A stretch of DNA of 64,000 nucleotides from Dactylosporangium aurantiacum (GTDB taxonomy: Bacteria; Actinomycetota; Actinomycetes; Mycobacteriales; Micromonosporaceae): contig NZ_JNYJ01000012.1 in the NCBI RefSeq assembly GCF_000716715.1, forward strand, positions 62,001 to 126,000, in the 5' to 3' direction. A program made the position numbers and the translations under genes. The notes under the pieces are model-generated. The model had not been told where the DNA came from. It was given only the letters and a program-made list of their open reading frames with translations, and ran no database searches. Each line of letters starts with the position of its first letter. Position 1 is the first letter of the stretch. Below, in pieces: positions 46,977 through 56,144 of this stretch.

Positions 46977-47759
46977 ATGGCGGAGGCAACCGGACGCAGG
47001 CCGCTCATGGCCGGCAACTGGAAGATGAACCTCAACCACCTCGAGGCCATCGCCCTGGTGCAGAAGCTGGCGTTCAGCCTGAACGAGCAGCAGCTCAACG
47101 ACGTTGAGGTGGTCGTGCTGCCGCCGTTCGTCGACATCCGCAGCGTGCAGACGCTGGTCGACGGCGACAAGCTGCTCATCGGCTACGGCGCGCAGGACCT
47201 GTCGCAGCACTCCTCCGGCGCGTACACGGGTGAGATCTCCGGCGCGATGCTGGCGAAGCTCGGCTGCCAGTACGTCGTCGTCGGGCACTCGGAGCGCCGC
47301 CAGTACCACGGCGAGGACGACGCGCTCGTCAACGCCAAGGTGAAGGCGGCCCTGGCCAACGGCATCGCCCCGATCCTGTGCGTCGGGGAGGGCCTGGCGG
47401 TCCGGGAGGCCGGCGAGCACGTGGGCTACACGCTCGCGCAGCTCGACGCCGCGCTGGAGAAGATCAAGACCGACGAGGTCGAGAAGATCGTCGTGGCGTA
47501 CGAGCCGGTGTGGGCCATCGGGACCGGCAAGGTCGCGACCCCGCAGGACGCGCAGGAGGTCATCGGCGCGATCCGGACCCGCCTCGCGGAGAAGTACACG
47601 GGCGGCACCGCCGACCGTGTGCGCATCCTGTACGGCGGCTCGGTCAAGCACGACAACGTCGCCTCGATCATCGAGCAGTCCGACATCGACGGTGCGCTCG
47701 TCGGCGGCGCCAGCATCGACGCGGAGGGCTTCGTCCGCATCTGCCGCCTCGGCAAGTAA
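46977..47759 (+). CDS. tpiA: Triosephosphate isomerase
   Basis: The 260-residue TIM barrel interconverts DHAP and glyceraldehyde-3-phosphate. Catalytic residues are visible: Lys in GNWKMN, His in [13 protein letters not shown], and Glu in [14 protein letters not shown]; the phosphate loop is ILYGGSVK. Length is slightly long for the family owing to actinobacterial insertions. A strong T-tailed terminator follows the stop, closing the glycolytic operon. Confidence 0.96.
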   Translation: MAEATGRRPLMAGNWKMNLNHLEAIALVQKLAFSLNEQQLNDVEVVVLPPFVDIRSVQTLVDGDKLLIGYGAQDLSQHSSGAYTGEISGAMLAKLGCQYVVVGHSERRQYHGEDDALVNAKVKAALANGIAPILCVGEGLAVREAGEHVGYTLAQLDAALEKIKTDEVEKIVVAYEPVWAIGTGKVATPQDAQEVIGAIRTRLAEKYTGGTADRVRILYGGSVKHDNVASIIEQSDIDGALVGGASIDAEGFVRICRLGK

Positions 47760-47771
47760 CTGCTTCAAGAC

Positions 47772-47814
47772 ACAGCGTCGCGCGGTCCGGTTCCGGGCCG
47801 CGCGACGCTGTTTT
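47772..47814 (+). terminator. Rho-independent terminator after tpiA
   Basis: Fourteen-base complementary arms (ACAGCGTCGCGCGG with CCGCGCGACGCTGT) enclose a short loop and are followed by TTTTG, one of the clearest classical terminators in the window. Confidence 0.85.
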
Positions 47815-47995
47815 GTATCCCACCCCAGGTTCCGCCCGCCATGAACGCCGCCTAAAGTGGCCTGGTCCGCAGCCCCGACACCGGGTTGCGGGCGCGCCCA
47901 CGCACCAGCGAGGGCACGCACCCGCGCAGGTCGCGGGGCAACCAGCCAGGGCCGCCCGCCACGAACGGGCCGACCATGACGAGTGGGGAACGAGC

Positions 47996-49699
47996 ATGCT
48001 CGCACAGCGTTTCGTTGCGTCGTTGGCCGGCCTGACGCTGCTCGCGACGGCGGCGGCCTGCAGCGACGCCGGCGCCGAGAACCAGCCGCAGCCGCCGCGG
48101 ACCGGCGGGACGCTCCGCGTCGTCGTGAGCGCCAAGCCGGCCCACCTGGACCCGCAGCGCATCGCCACCGCGACCGAGGCCAACGTCAGCCGCCTCACCA
48201 CCCGGACGCTCACCACGTTCCGCTCCGAGCCCGGCGCCGCCGCCAGCGAGATCGTCGGTGACCTGGCCACCGACGCCGGCCGGCCCAGCGAGGGCAACCG
48301 GGTCTGGGACTTCCAGCTCAAGGACGACATCCGCTGGGAGGACGGCTCCCCGATCACCTGCGCCGACGTCAAGTACGGCGTGGAGCGCAGCTTCTCCAGC
48401 CTGTTCTCGGTCGCCCAGCCGTACGCGAAGACGTACCTCGCCGGCACCGACAACTACGCGGGCCCGTTCGTGGGCGGCAACAACAACGGCAAGGGCCTGC
48501 AGTCGGTGCAGTGCGTCGACAACCGCAACATCAAGTTCACGCTGTCCCAGCCGGTCGGCGACTTCGGCTACACGGCGGCCATGTCCGTGTTCGCGCCGGT
48601 GCTCGCCAAGCAGGACACCAAGGGCGAGTACGACAAGAAGCCGTTCTCCAACGGGCCGTACAAGCTGCAGGAGAACACCGACCAGCAGCTCGTCTACGTC
48701 CGCAACCAGTACTGGGACCGCAAGACCGACAGCGTGCGCAAGGCGTACCCCGACAAGATCGTGATCGAGGCGAACGGCGACCTGCCGACCGTCACCTCGA
48801 ACCTGCTGCAGAGCGAGGGCGACTGGGCCGACGCGATCGACCTGGACAAGAACGTCGCGCCGAACTTCGTCCAGCAGGTCGTGAACGACCCCGCCCTGTC
48901 CTCGCGGGCCGTGCAGGGCAGCTACGGCGGCATCCGGTACCTGTCGCTGAACACCAAGCGGATTCCCGAGCTGGACTGCCGGCGGGCCCTGGTCTTCGCC
49001 TTCAACAAGCGTAAGTTTCGCGCCGCGGCCGGCGGCTCCGTGTTCGGCGACTACGCCAACACGATGATCGCCCCGCAGCTGAAGGCCCACAAGGACTTCG
49101 ACCTGTACGACAGCACCGCCAACGTCGAGGGCAAGCCGGACGTGGCGATGAAGCTGATGGACGACCAGCGCACCAAGGGCAAGCCCTGCGCCACGACGCT
49201 GACCCTGGCGATCCCGGAGCAGAAGGACATCCGGCGCCTGGCCACGACGATGGTCGAGACGTACCAGCAGATCGGCATCCAGATCAAGGTCAACGGCATC
49301 GATCCGGAGACGTACTTCGACGTCATCGGCAACCCGGCCAACACCAACGACCTGCTCTGGGCCGGCTGGATCCCCGACTGGGCCAACGGCTCGGCCGTCA
49401 TCCCGCCGCTGTTCGACGGCCGCCTGATCCCGACCAAGGCCAACGCGACCAACAACCAGAACTACGCCCTGCTCAACGACCCCGAGATCAACAACGACAT
49501 CACCGCGGCGCTCGAGGAGTCGGTGCCGGAGCGGCAGTACCTGCTCTGGGGCGAGCTCGACGAGAAGATCGCGAGCAAGGCCGTCGCCATCCCGATCATC
49601 TACATGAAGGCCCTGCGGATGTCCGGCACGAAGGTCCGGGGCGGGTTCATCCATCCGCAGTTCGGCCAGCCCGACCTGTGTGCCCTGGGGCTGGCCTAG
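47996..49699 (+). CDS. ABC transporter substrate-binding lipoprotein, family 5 (peptide/nickel type)
   Basis: The 567-residue extracellular binding protein has a signal peptide (RFVASLAGLTLLATAAAC) with lipobox Cys at about 22, then GGTLRVVVSAKPAHLDPQ, the family-5 landmarks VWDFQLKDDIRWEDGSPITC, RIPELDCRRALVFAFNKRKF and NDLLWAGWIPDWANG. Family 5 usually binds oligopeptides, nickel or opines. No permease or ATPase gene is next to it, so the transporter it serves is elsewhere. The ATG 47996 has GGGGAACGAGC upstream. Confidence 0.88.
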   Translation: MLAQRFVASLAGLTLLATAAACSDAGAENQPQPPRTGGTLRVVVSAKPAHLDPQRIATATEANVSRLTTRTLTTFRSEPGAAASEIVGDLATDAGRPSEGNRVWDFQLKDDIRWEDGSPITCADVKYGVERSFSSLFSVAQPYAKTYLAGTDNYAGPFVGGNNNGKGLQSVQCVDNRNIKFTLSQPVGDFGYTAAMSVFAPVLAKQDTKGEYDKKPFSNGPYKLQENTDQQLVYVRNQYWDRKTDSVRKAYPDKIVIEANGDLPTVTSNLLQSEGDWADAIDLDKNVAPNFVQQVVNDPALSSRAVQGSYGGIRYLSLNTKRIPELDCRRALVFAFNKRKFRAAAGGSVFGDYANTMIAPQLKAHKDFDLYDSTANVEGKPDVAMKLMDDQRTKGKPCATTLTLAIPEQKDIRRLATTMVETYQQIGIQIKVNGIDPETYFDVIGNPANTNDLLWAGWIPDWANGSAVIPPLFDGRLIPTKANATNNQNYALLNDPEINNDITAALEESVPERQYLLWGELDEKIASKAVAIPIIYMKALRMSGTKVRGGFIHPQFGQPDLCALGLA

Positions 49700-49760
49700 T
49701 CCAGTAAGCTGGCGTCTGTTTTGCGATAGCTACTCCGCCCACCGAGAGGACGACCGCGCC

Positions 49761-50018
49761 ATGACGGCGTTCGCCTACACCCTGATCGTGCTGCTCCTCA
49801 TCACGAGCGTGCTGCTCACCATGCTCGTGCTGCTGCACCGCGGCAAGGGCGGTGGCCTGTCGAGCATGTTCGGCGGCGGCGTCTCGTCCAGCCTCGCCGG
49901 CTCGTCGGTCGCCGAGAAGAACCTCGACCGCTACACGCTGCTGGTCGGCATCATCTGGTTCGCCTGCATCGTGGGTCTTGGCCTCTGGCTGAAAATTGTC
50001 GAAAACGGTGGTGCCTGA
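49761..50018 (+). CDS. secG: Preprotein translocase subunit SecG
   Basis: The 85-residue membrane protein has two helices (AYTLIVLLLITSVLLTMLVLL and LLVGIIWFACIVGLGLWL) joined by the SecG signature HRGKGGGLSSMFGGGV. It assists protein export with SecYE. The start ATG was fixed by GAGAGGA ten bases upstream. A T-tailed hairpin follows. Typical actinobacterial position next to tpiA and rbpA. Confidence 0.93.
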   Translation: MTAFAYTLIVLLLITSVLLTMLVLLHRGKGGGLSSMFGGGVSSSLAGSSVAEKNLDRYTLLVGIIWFACIVGLGLWLKIVENGGA

Positions 50019-50042
50019 GCACGCTCCGCGTTCTAGACTCAT

Positions 50043-50081
50043 GCGCGCGGTCCGTTCAGCGGGCCGCGCGCAGGTGTTTTT
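50043..50081 (+). terminator. Rho-independent terminator after secG
   Basis: Arms GCGCGCGG and CCGCGCGC around a CCGTTC-containing loop are followed by AGGTGTTTTTC, 25 bases after secG. Confidence 0.75.
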
Positions 50082-50140
50082 CGCCCACACTCCTGCCTCC
50101 GCACGACGTCGCACCCCCCGACGAACAGGAGCGAGCAGCC

Positions 50141-50479
50141 GTGGCAGCTGGTAACGCCATCCGCGGGACCCGAGTCGGTGCCGGCCCCATGCGCTGGGCC
50201 GAGCGCGGTGACCAGGCCCCCCGCCGCAGGATCACCTACTGGTGCGCCAACGGGCACATGACCGAGCCCGCCTTCGCCGCCGAGATCACGCCCCCGGCCA
50301 CCTGGGACTGCCCCCGGTGCGGCCTCCCCGCGGGCCAGGACGAGCAGGCCCCGCCGGAGCGCCCGCGCACCGAGCCGTACAAGACCCACCTGGCCTACGT
50401 GAAGGAACGCCGCTCCGCCGAGGACGGCGAGGCCATCCTGGCCGAGGCGCTCGCCCGCCTCCGCCAGCGTCGCGGCTAG
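50141..50479 (+). CDS. rbpA: RNA polymerase-binding protein RbpA
   Basis: The 112-residue activator binds RNA polymerase and the principal sigma factor in actinobacteria and stabilises open promoters. Recognised by RGTRVGAGPMRWAERGDQAP (basic linker and sigma contact), the zinc ribbon TYWCANGH...WDCPRCGLPAG and the C-terminal sigma-interaction helix THLAYVKERRSAEDGEAIL. Normal length. GTG start at 50141 with GGAGCGAGC upstream. It is transcribed toward the pentose-phosphate operon. Confidence 0.95.
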   Translation: MAAGNAIRGTRVGAGPMRWAERGDQAPRRRITYWCANGHMTEPAFAAEITPPATWDCPRCGLPAGQDEQAPPERPRTEPYKTHLAYVKERRSAEDGEAILAEALARLRQRRG

Positions 50480-50535
50480 CGCCTGCCGCGCGGACCCGCC
50501 CCGACCTGTTCGCCGACAGCGGACCGCAGACCGTA

Positions 50536-50584
50536 GCGACCCGGTGGATGCTGGGGTCAGGACCCCAGGGATCCACCGGGTCGC
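50536..50584. terminator. Long near-perfect hairpin between convergent rbpA and pgl
   Basis: A 14-bp outer stem (from GCGACCCGGTGGAT) and an 8-bp inner stem (CTGGGGTC/GACCCCAG) are separated by a one- or two-base bulge and close on a two-base loop AG. It lies 57 bases after rbpA and 283 bases after pgl in the other direction, so it probably stops both. There is no T-run. Confidence 0.75.
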
Positions 50585-50720
50585 CGGCAGCGAGGGCCGC
50601 AGCGGGTGGGGCGCGGCCGCCGGCCGGCGCGGGGCAGGAGCACGGCGGCGGCACTCTCGCACGGGCGGTGGTGCACGTCGGCCCACCCGGAGCGCAGGGG
50701 TCATCCGGCCCCGGGGCCGC

Positions 50721-50770
50721 CGCGCCTGAGTGTTCTCCGCGCCTGGGTGTTCTCCGCGCCTGGGTGTCGG
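50721..50770. repeat. 17-bp tandem repeat in the rbpA-pgl gap
   Basis: Three copies of a 17-base unit (CGCGCCTGGGTGTTCTC) start at 50721, 50738 and 50755, the last one diverging after 13 bases. The rest of the 387-base gap between rbpA and pgl contains only the hairpin listed separately; I see no gene in it. Confidence 0.75.
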
Positions 50771-50866
50771 AGTGGCCCGCTCATCGTGCTGAGCAGGCGC
50801 GAGCCGGGCCGGCCGGATACGGTCGACGCGCCGACCCACAAGGAGTCGGCGCGTCGTGCCGGACCG

Positions 50867-51628
50867 CTACACGCCGCCGGGCAGGGCACCGGTGTCGACG
50901 AGCCACAGCGTCCGCGCCCGCCCGTGCACCCTCGCCGCCGGCAGCACCCCGGCAGCATCGGCAGCGCCGGGCGCACCCGACACGCTCGACAGTGCCTCGC
51001 GTACCGCGTCCGCCTTGCCCGCCCCCGACGCCAGCAGCCACACCTCGGCGGCCGTGTTCAGGGTCGGCACGGTCAGCGTGATCCGTACCGGCGGCGGCTT
51101 CGGGCTGTCGTGCACGTCCGCGACCGGCCGCGGGTCGGCGCCCACCGGGTGCCCCGGGAAGACGGACGCGACGTGCCCGTCCTCGCCGACACCGAGCAGC
51201 ACCACGTCGAAGTGCGCGCCGGCGATCGCGGCCGCGTACGACGCCGCGGCGGCCGCCGCGTCCGAGCCGTGCGGGCCGTCGGAGGCGGGCATCGGCCGCA
51301 CCCGCGCCGGGTCGACCGGCAGCGCCGCGAGGAAGGCGTCGCGGGCCTGGGTCTCGTTGCGGTCAGGGTCGCCGGACGGCAGGAACCGCTCGTCGCCCCA
51401 CCAGAAGTCGACGCGGGACCAGTCGACGGCGTCGCGCGCCGGGTTGTCGCGGACCGCGGCGTAGATCTGCGCGGCGATGCGGCCGCCGGTGAGGACCACG
51501 GCCGCGACACCCCGCTCCGCCTGCGCGTCGGTGAGCCGGACGATCAGCCGGGCCGCGACGGCCTCGGCGAGCAGCTTCGGACCGTCGTGCACCACGACGG
51601 TGCGCGACGAGGGCTGGGGAGAGGTCAT
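50867..51628 (-). CDS. pgl: 6-phosphogluconolactonase
   Basis: The 253-residue enzyme hydrolyses 6-phosphogluconolactone in the oxidative pentose-phosphate pathway. It has the sugar-phosphate-isomerase-like VVLTGGRIAAQIYAAV, RVDFWWGDERFLPSGDPDRNE, the catalytic-loop VLLGVGEDGHVASVFPGH and the Pgl-specific ITLTVPTLNTAAEVWLLASG. It is last of the operon and its ATG overlaps the opcA stop (ATGA). Confidence 0.93.
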   Translation of the reverse strand: MTSPQPSSRTVVVHDGPKLLAEAVAARLIVRLTDAQAERGVAAVVLTGGRIAAQIYAAVRDNPARDAVDWSRVDFWWGDERFLPSGDPDRNETQARDAFLAALPVDPARVRPMPASDGPHGSDAAAAAASYAAAIAGAHFDVVLLGVGEDGHVASVFPGHPVGADPRPVADVHDSPKPPPVRITLTVPTLNTAAEVWLLASGAGKADAVREALSSVSGAPGAADAAGVLPAARVHGRARTLWLVDTGALPGGV

Positions 51629-52632
51629 GAAGGGACGGGCTCCAGGGGAGTGGCTTCCGGACGCTCGGCGAGTGCCGGGTCCTTCCAGATGTGCACCCGC
51701 GGCGCCAGCCGCTCGTCGAGGTGCCGCCGGCCGGTCGCCGCGGCGAGGGCGGCGGCGTACGGCTGGTCCGGGTCGAGGCGGCGCAGCTCCTCGGCGAGCT
51801 CCTCGCCCAGCGGGCGGCGGCTCAGCGGCAGGATGCGGTCGGGCTGGCCGGTGCGCTGCAGGGTGGCGATGCCGGCGTTGAGGTCGCGGATCAGCTTCAT
51901 GGTGCTGCCGTCGGCGAGCTCCATGTGCACCGCCTCCATGATCTTGCCCTGGCCGCTGCGGCGGGTCGGGTGGACGCCGAGCCGGGCCTCGAGCCAGCCG
52001 CCGAGCAGCGGCGCGGTCGGGTCGTTGTCGGGGGCGATGATCTCCACGGCCGTGACGCCGACGCGGTTGGCGTCGAAGGCGCCGGCGAGCAGCGTGCGCC
52101 ACGGGGTGATCCGCGACCAGGACAGGTCGGTGTCGCCGGGCACGTAGTCGTCGGCGCGGATGCGCAGGTTGCCCACCGGGTCGGCGGCCTGGGCGCTGTC
52201 GGTGATGCGGCGGTCCGCGACGACGCCGAGCGGGTCGTACGCGATCCGCTCCGGCGGGGCGCACTGCCACCAGGTGACCACCGGCACGTCCGGCGCGAGC
52301 AGCGGCATGACGACCGACTCGGCGTGCAGCGCGAGCCGGCCCTGCATCCGCATGACGACCGCCTCGCAGGGGCCGAGCCGCCCGCCGACGACGATCTCCG
52401 CGTCGAGGCGGGACCGCTGCTGGGTGACGTCGGCGCGCACGATGATGAGCAGCCGGCACGGGTGCGCCGACGCGGCGATGGTCGCGGCCGCCTCGGCCTC
52501 CCGGACCTGCCGCTCGTCGACGACGGCGACGAGGGTGAGCGCGAGGCCGCTGGTGAGCCCGCCGGCGCTGCGACGCTCGTTGGCCAGGGCCTTCACGACC
52601 TCGATGCCGGTGGTGTCCCAAAGTCCGATCAT
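51625..52632 (-). CDS. opcA: Glucose-6-phosphate dehydrogenase assembly protein OpcA
   Basis: The 335-residue protein is needed for assembly or activity of G6PDH in cyanobacteria and actinobacteria. The OpcA start IGLWDTTGIEVVKALANERR, the HPCRLLIIVRAD strand, LPLLAPDVPVVTWWQCAPP-like centre and the LSRRPLGEELAEELRRLDPD end are visible. It lies between zwf (31 bases upstream) and pgl (4-nt overlap). Confidence 0.93.
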   Translation of the reverse strand: MIGLWDTTGIEVVKALANERRSAGGLTSGLALTLVAVVDERQVREAEAAATIAASAHPCRLLIIVRADVTQQRSRLDAEIVVGGRLGPCEAVVMRMQGRLALHAESVVMPLLAPDVPVVTWWQCAPPERIAYDPLGVVADRRITDSAQAADPVGNLRIRADDYVPGDTDLSWSRITPWRTLLAGAFDANRVGVTAVEIIAPDNDPTAPLLGGWLEARLGVHPTRRSGQGKIMEAVHMELADGSTMKLIRDLNAGIATLQRTGQPDRILPLSRRPLGEELAEELRRLDPDQPYAAALAAATGRRHLDERLAPRVHIWKDPALAERPEATPLEPVPS

Positions 52633-52663
52633 GACCAGTTCCCCTTCAACGTCGACACGGGAC

Positions 52664-54181
52664 CTAGGCCCGGCGCCAGGCGCGGCCCTCGCGGGCCAGC
52701 ATCTCGTCAGCGGCTCGCGGACCCCATTCGCCCGCGCGGTACGGCTCGGGCGTCGAACCCGCCCACGCCTCCTCCAGCGGGTCGATCACGTTCCAGCTCG
52801 CCTCGACCTCGGCCGAGTCGGGGAACAGCGTCTTGTCGCCGACGAGGACGTCGAGGATCAGCCGCTCGTACGCCTCGGGGCTGGCGTCGGTGAACGCCTC
52901 GCCGTACTGGAAGTCCATCGCGATGTCGCGGACCTCCATCGTCGTGCCGGGCACCTTCGAGCCGAACTTCAGCATCACGCCCTCGTCGGGCTGCACCCGG
53001 ATGACGAGCTGGTTGTGCCCGAGCATCTCCACGTCCGTCTGGTGGAACGGCAGGTGCGGCGCCTTCTTGAACGAGATCGCCAGCTCCGTGACCCGGCGCG
53101 GCATGCGCTTGCCGGCCCGCACGTAGAACGGCACCCCGGCCCAGCGGCGGTTCTGCACGCCGAGGCGGATCGCCACGTACGTCTCGGTCCTGGAGTTCGG
53201 CGGGACGTCCTTCTCCTCCAGGTAGCCGGCGACGCGCTCGCCCGCGACCCAGCCGGTGAGGTACTGGCCGCGCACCGTGTTGGTGAACACGTCGGTCGGC
53301 ACGGTGATCGCGTTGAGCACCTTGAGCTTCTCGGTGCGGATCGCGGTCGCGTCGAACGCGGTCGGCTCCTCCATCGCGACGAGCGCGAGCAGCTGCAGCA
53401 GGTGGTTCTGCACGACGTCGCGGGCGGTGCCGACGGTGTCGTAGAACCCGGCGCGGGTGCCGATGCCGACGTCCTCGGCCATCGTGATCTGCACCGAGTC
53501 GACGTAGTTGGAGTTCCACACCGGCTCGAACAGGTTGTTCGCGAAGCGCAGCGCCAGGATGTTCTGGACCGTCTCCTTGCCCAGGTAGTGGTCGATGCGG
53601 AACACGTCCTGCGCGGTGAACGCGTCGTCGACCAGGTCGTTGAGCTGCCGCGCGGTGGCCAGGTCGTAGCCGAACGGCTTCTCCACCACGACCCGCCGCC
53701 AGCCGCCGGACTTCGCGTTGTCGGACATGCCGGTGCGCTCGAGCTGCTTGAGCACGACCGGGAACGCCGACGGCGGGATCGACAGGTAGAACGCCGCGTT
53801 GCCGGGGATGCCGGCCTCGTCGTGCAGGTCGTTGAGGGTCTGCGCCAGGTGGTCGAACGCCGCGTCGTCCTCGAACGAGCCGGGCACGAACTTGATGTTG
53901 CCGGCGAGCCGGGCCCACACCTCCTCGCGCCACGCCGTGCGGGCCCCGTTCTGCGCGGCCTTGCGGGCGAGGTCCTCGAAGTCGCCGTCGCCCCAGTCGC
54001 GCCGGGCGAAGCCGAGCACCGCGAAGCTGGGCGGCAGCAGTCCCCGGTTGGCCAGGTCGTAGACCGCCGGGATGAGTTTCTTGCGGGCAAGGTCACCGGT
54101 GACGCCGAAGATGACCAGCGCGCACGGCTCGGGAATCCGAGGCAGTCGCCGGTCCTGCGGGTCCCGCAAGGGATTGGTCAT
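52664..54181 (-). CDS. zwf: Glucose-6-phosphate 1-dehydrogenase
   Basis: The 505-residue NADP enzyme opens the oxidative pentose-phosphate pathway. It has the Rossmann motif VIFGVTGDLARKKLIPA, the substrate and catalytic RIDHYLGKETVQNILALRFAN, and VRAGKRMPRRVTEL. The start ATG 54181 is preceded in frame by two GTG codons; GTG 54190 overlaps the pgi stop as GTGA and may be the real start. Downstream opcA follows after 31 bases. Confidence 0.95.
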   Translation of the reverse strand: MTNPLRDPQDRRLPRIPEPCALVIFGVTGDLARKKLIPAVYDLANRGLLPPSFAVLGFARRDWGDGDFEDLARKAAQNGARTAWREEVWARLAGNIKFVPGSFEDDAAFDHLAQTLNDLHDEAGIPGNAAFYLSIPPSAFPVVLKQLERTGMSDNAKSGGWRRVVVEKPFGYDLATARQLNDLVDDAFTAQDVFRIDHYLGKETVQNILALRFANNLFEPVWNSNYVDSVQITMAEDVGIGTRAGFYDTVGTARDVVQNHLLQLLALVAMEEPTAFDATAIRTEKLKVLNAITVPTDVFTNTVRGQYLTGWVAGERVAGYLEEKDVPPNSRTETYVAIRLGVQNRRWAGVPFYVRAGKRMPRRVTELAISFKKAPHLPFHQTDVEMLGHNQLVIRVQPDEGVMLKFGSKVPGTTMEVRDIAMDFQYGEAFTDASPEAYERLILDVLVGDKTLFPDSAEVEASWNVIDPLEEAWAGSTPEPYRAGEWGPRAADEMLAREGRAWRRA

Positions 54182-54186
54182 CACAC

Positions 54187-56103
54187 TCACCCTCCGAGGG
54201 CGGCCAACAGTTGGTCGATACCGGCTTTCCGGTCGGTCAGGTGCAGGTGGAGCAGCGGCAGTCCCCGGTCGAGCAGGGTCCGCCGGTCGTCGGCGGCCTC
54301 GGCGGCCTGCAGGTCGCCGAAGGTGTACGGGCGTCCGGGCACCGGCATGTCCACGGACACCGCACCGGTGATCTGGATGATCGACGCGGCGGCAGATGTA
54401 CCCGCACCGACTCCGACGCCCGTAGCGGGCTGGACGGGTGCGCCGCCCCAGGCGAACGTCACGGCCCTGGCGACCCGGCCGGCCAGCCCGGTCCGCAGGG
54501 CGAGGGCCGCGGCGTCGGCGGTCCGGTCCAGGTGCGCGTGCACCACGAGGGTCCCGCCGGGCCGCACGGTCCGCGCGAACTCGTCCAGCACCCCGATCAG
54601 GGTCGTCGCGCCGGCGGCGCCGCGTGGCTCCGCGCGGCGGTGCACCTCGACGGCACCGTCGACGAACGCGGGCACCTCCGGCGGCAGCCCGACGTCCAGC
54701 ACGCGCAGGATCCCTTCCTGCGATCCGGGCCCGGCCTGGCTCGCGGCGCCGTCGGCGGTCCAGGAGAAGCCGTTGAGCCCGGCGGCGGAGAATCCGGCCG
54801 GGGTGGCGTGACCGGCGGCAGCGGCGGACGGGGGCCCGGCCGCGTCGACGAGCCCAGCGATGGCGAGGGCCTGCTCCCAGGCGAGCAGCTGCGCGCCGAG
54901 CGGGCCGTTGACGGCGAGGTCGGGCGCGATGCCGCCGCCGGGCATGACCCCGGGGACGAGCGCCCCGCCGGTGGTCACGCTCAGCACGTCGGGGCCTTCG
55001 TGCCCCCAGCTGCTCGGCGTCTCCAGCACGACCGGCACGGCCCGCGAACCGGCGGCGGTGAGCAGCTCCGCCACCCACTCGCCGAGCCCGACGATGCCGC
55101 TGCCGTCGGGCGCGAGCGCGAGCTTGTCCCGCCCCGAAGCCACGGCGGCGGCCAGGGCCGCCCCGAGCGCGACCGCCGGATGCCCGAACCGCCCCGCGAC
55201 GGATCCCGCGGACGCCTCGGACGCGGCAGACGCGGCAGCACCGCCGAAGCCGGTGGAGGCGCCCCCGGCAGCGGCAGCGGGGCCAGCACCAGGAGCGACA
55301 GCAGCGCCAGCGCCAGGAACACCGACAGCAGCGCCGGCAGCGGCGGCAGCACCAGGAGCGCCGGCAGCGGCGGGGGAGACGGCAGCGGGCGCGGCAGGCG
55401 CGACACCGCCCGAGCGGGCCGCCGGCAGGGCCGGGGTGAAGCCGGCCGACGGCAGCGCGAACCCGGCCGGCGCCGATCGCTGCCGTGGCGGCTCCGCCAG
55501 GGCGAACGCCTGCTCGACCAGGTCGCCGATGTCGGCGCCGGCCAGCCCGGCCGGCACCAGCGAGAACGCGGACAGCGCCCCCGGCTGGGCGAGGAACAGC
55601 TGCGCGCCCATCTCCAGGGCGGTCGTCGCCAGGGGCGAGCCGGGGACGGCGACGAAGACGAAGCGGCGGCCGAGGTCGTGGATGCCGTGGTGCTCGAACG
55701 CCTGCAGGTACGCCCGCCGGTGGCTGTCCGTCGCCAGCGGCGTCGACGTGGACGACGCCGAGGTGAGCACGACCACGGTGCGCTGCAGCCGGTCGGCCAC
55801 GGCGGCCGCCACGCCGTGCGGGTCGGTGCCGGACAGGACGGTGAGCGGCACGCCGAGCGTGCGGGTGATCGCCTCGGCCGCGCGGGCCGAGGGGCCGCCG
55901 CCGGCGAGCACCACGCGGTCGAGGCCGACGGCTCGCAGCTCCGCCCGGAGCGCCGTGACCCGGGGCACCACGTCGTAGTCCGGGGACCACTCGGGCAGCT
56001 GGCCGGCGGTGGCGGTGCGGGCGTCGACCCCATCGGCGACGGCCGCGGCACCGAACACCGTGAGTCCGGCAGCCGCGGTGACGTCGTCGAGAAGATCAGG
56101 CAC
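54187..56103 (-). CDS. pgi: Glucose-6-phosphate isomerase (divergent actinobacterial type) with Ala-rich insertion
   Basis: The 638-residue protein is assigned to Pgi mainly by its place between tal and zwf and by landmarks: LPEWSPDYDVVPRVTALRAE, VLAGGGPSARAAEAI with LTVLSGTDPHGVAAAVAD (SIS domain 1), VVLETPSSWGHEGPDVL, and GPLGAQLLAWEQALAIAGLVD, the counterpart of the helix near the end of bacterial Pgi. Relatives in this gene order have about 550 residues. The excess is a 75-residue Ala/Gly/Pro insertion at about 225-300. GTG 56103 has GGAGGG five bases upstream. It overlaps zwf if the latter starts at 54190. Confidence 0.8.
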   Translation of the reverse strand: MPDLLDDVTAAAGLTVFGAAAVADGVDARTATAGQLPEWSPDYDVVPRVTALRAELRAVGLDRVVLAGGGPSARAAEAITRTLGVPLTVLSGTDPHGVAAAVADRLQRTVVVLTSASSTSTPLATDSHRRAYLQAFEHHGIHDLGRRFVFVAVPGSPLATTALEMGAQLFLAQPGALSAFSLVPAGLAGADIGDLVEQAFALAEPPRQRSAPAGFALPSAGFTPALPAARSGGVAPAAPAAVSPAAAGAPGAAAAAGAAVGVPGAGAAVAPGAGPAAAAGGASTGFGGAAASAASEASAGSVAGRFGHPAVALGAALAAAVASGRDKLALAPDGSGIVGLGEWVAELLTAAGSRAVPVVLETPSSWGHEGPDVLSVTTGGALVPGVMPGGGIAPDLAVNGPLGAQLLAWEQALAIAGLVDAAGPPSAAAAGHATPAGFSAAGLNGFSWTADGAASQAGPGSQEGILRVLDVGLPPEVPAFVDGAVEVHRRAEPRGAAGATTLIGVLDEFARTVRPGGTLVVHAHLDRTADAAALALRTGLAGRVARAVTFAWGGAPVQPATGVGVGAGTSAAASIIQITGAVSVDMPVPGRPYTFGDLQAAEAADDRRTLLDRGLPLLHLHLTDRKAGIDQLLAALGG

Positions 56104-56144
56104 CCGCACCCTCCACAAGAACCAGCCTAGTGACTTGCGAGCCC

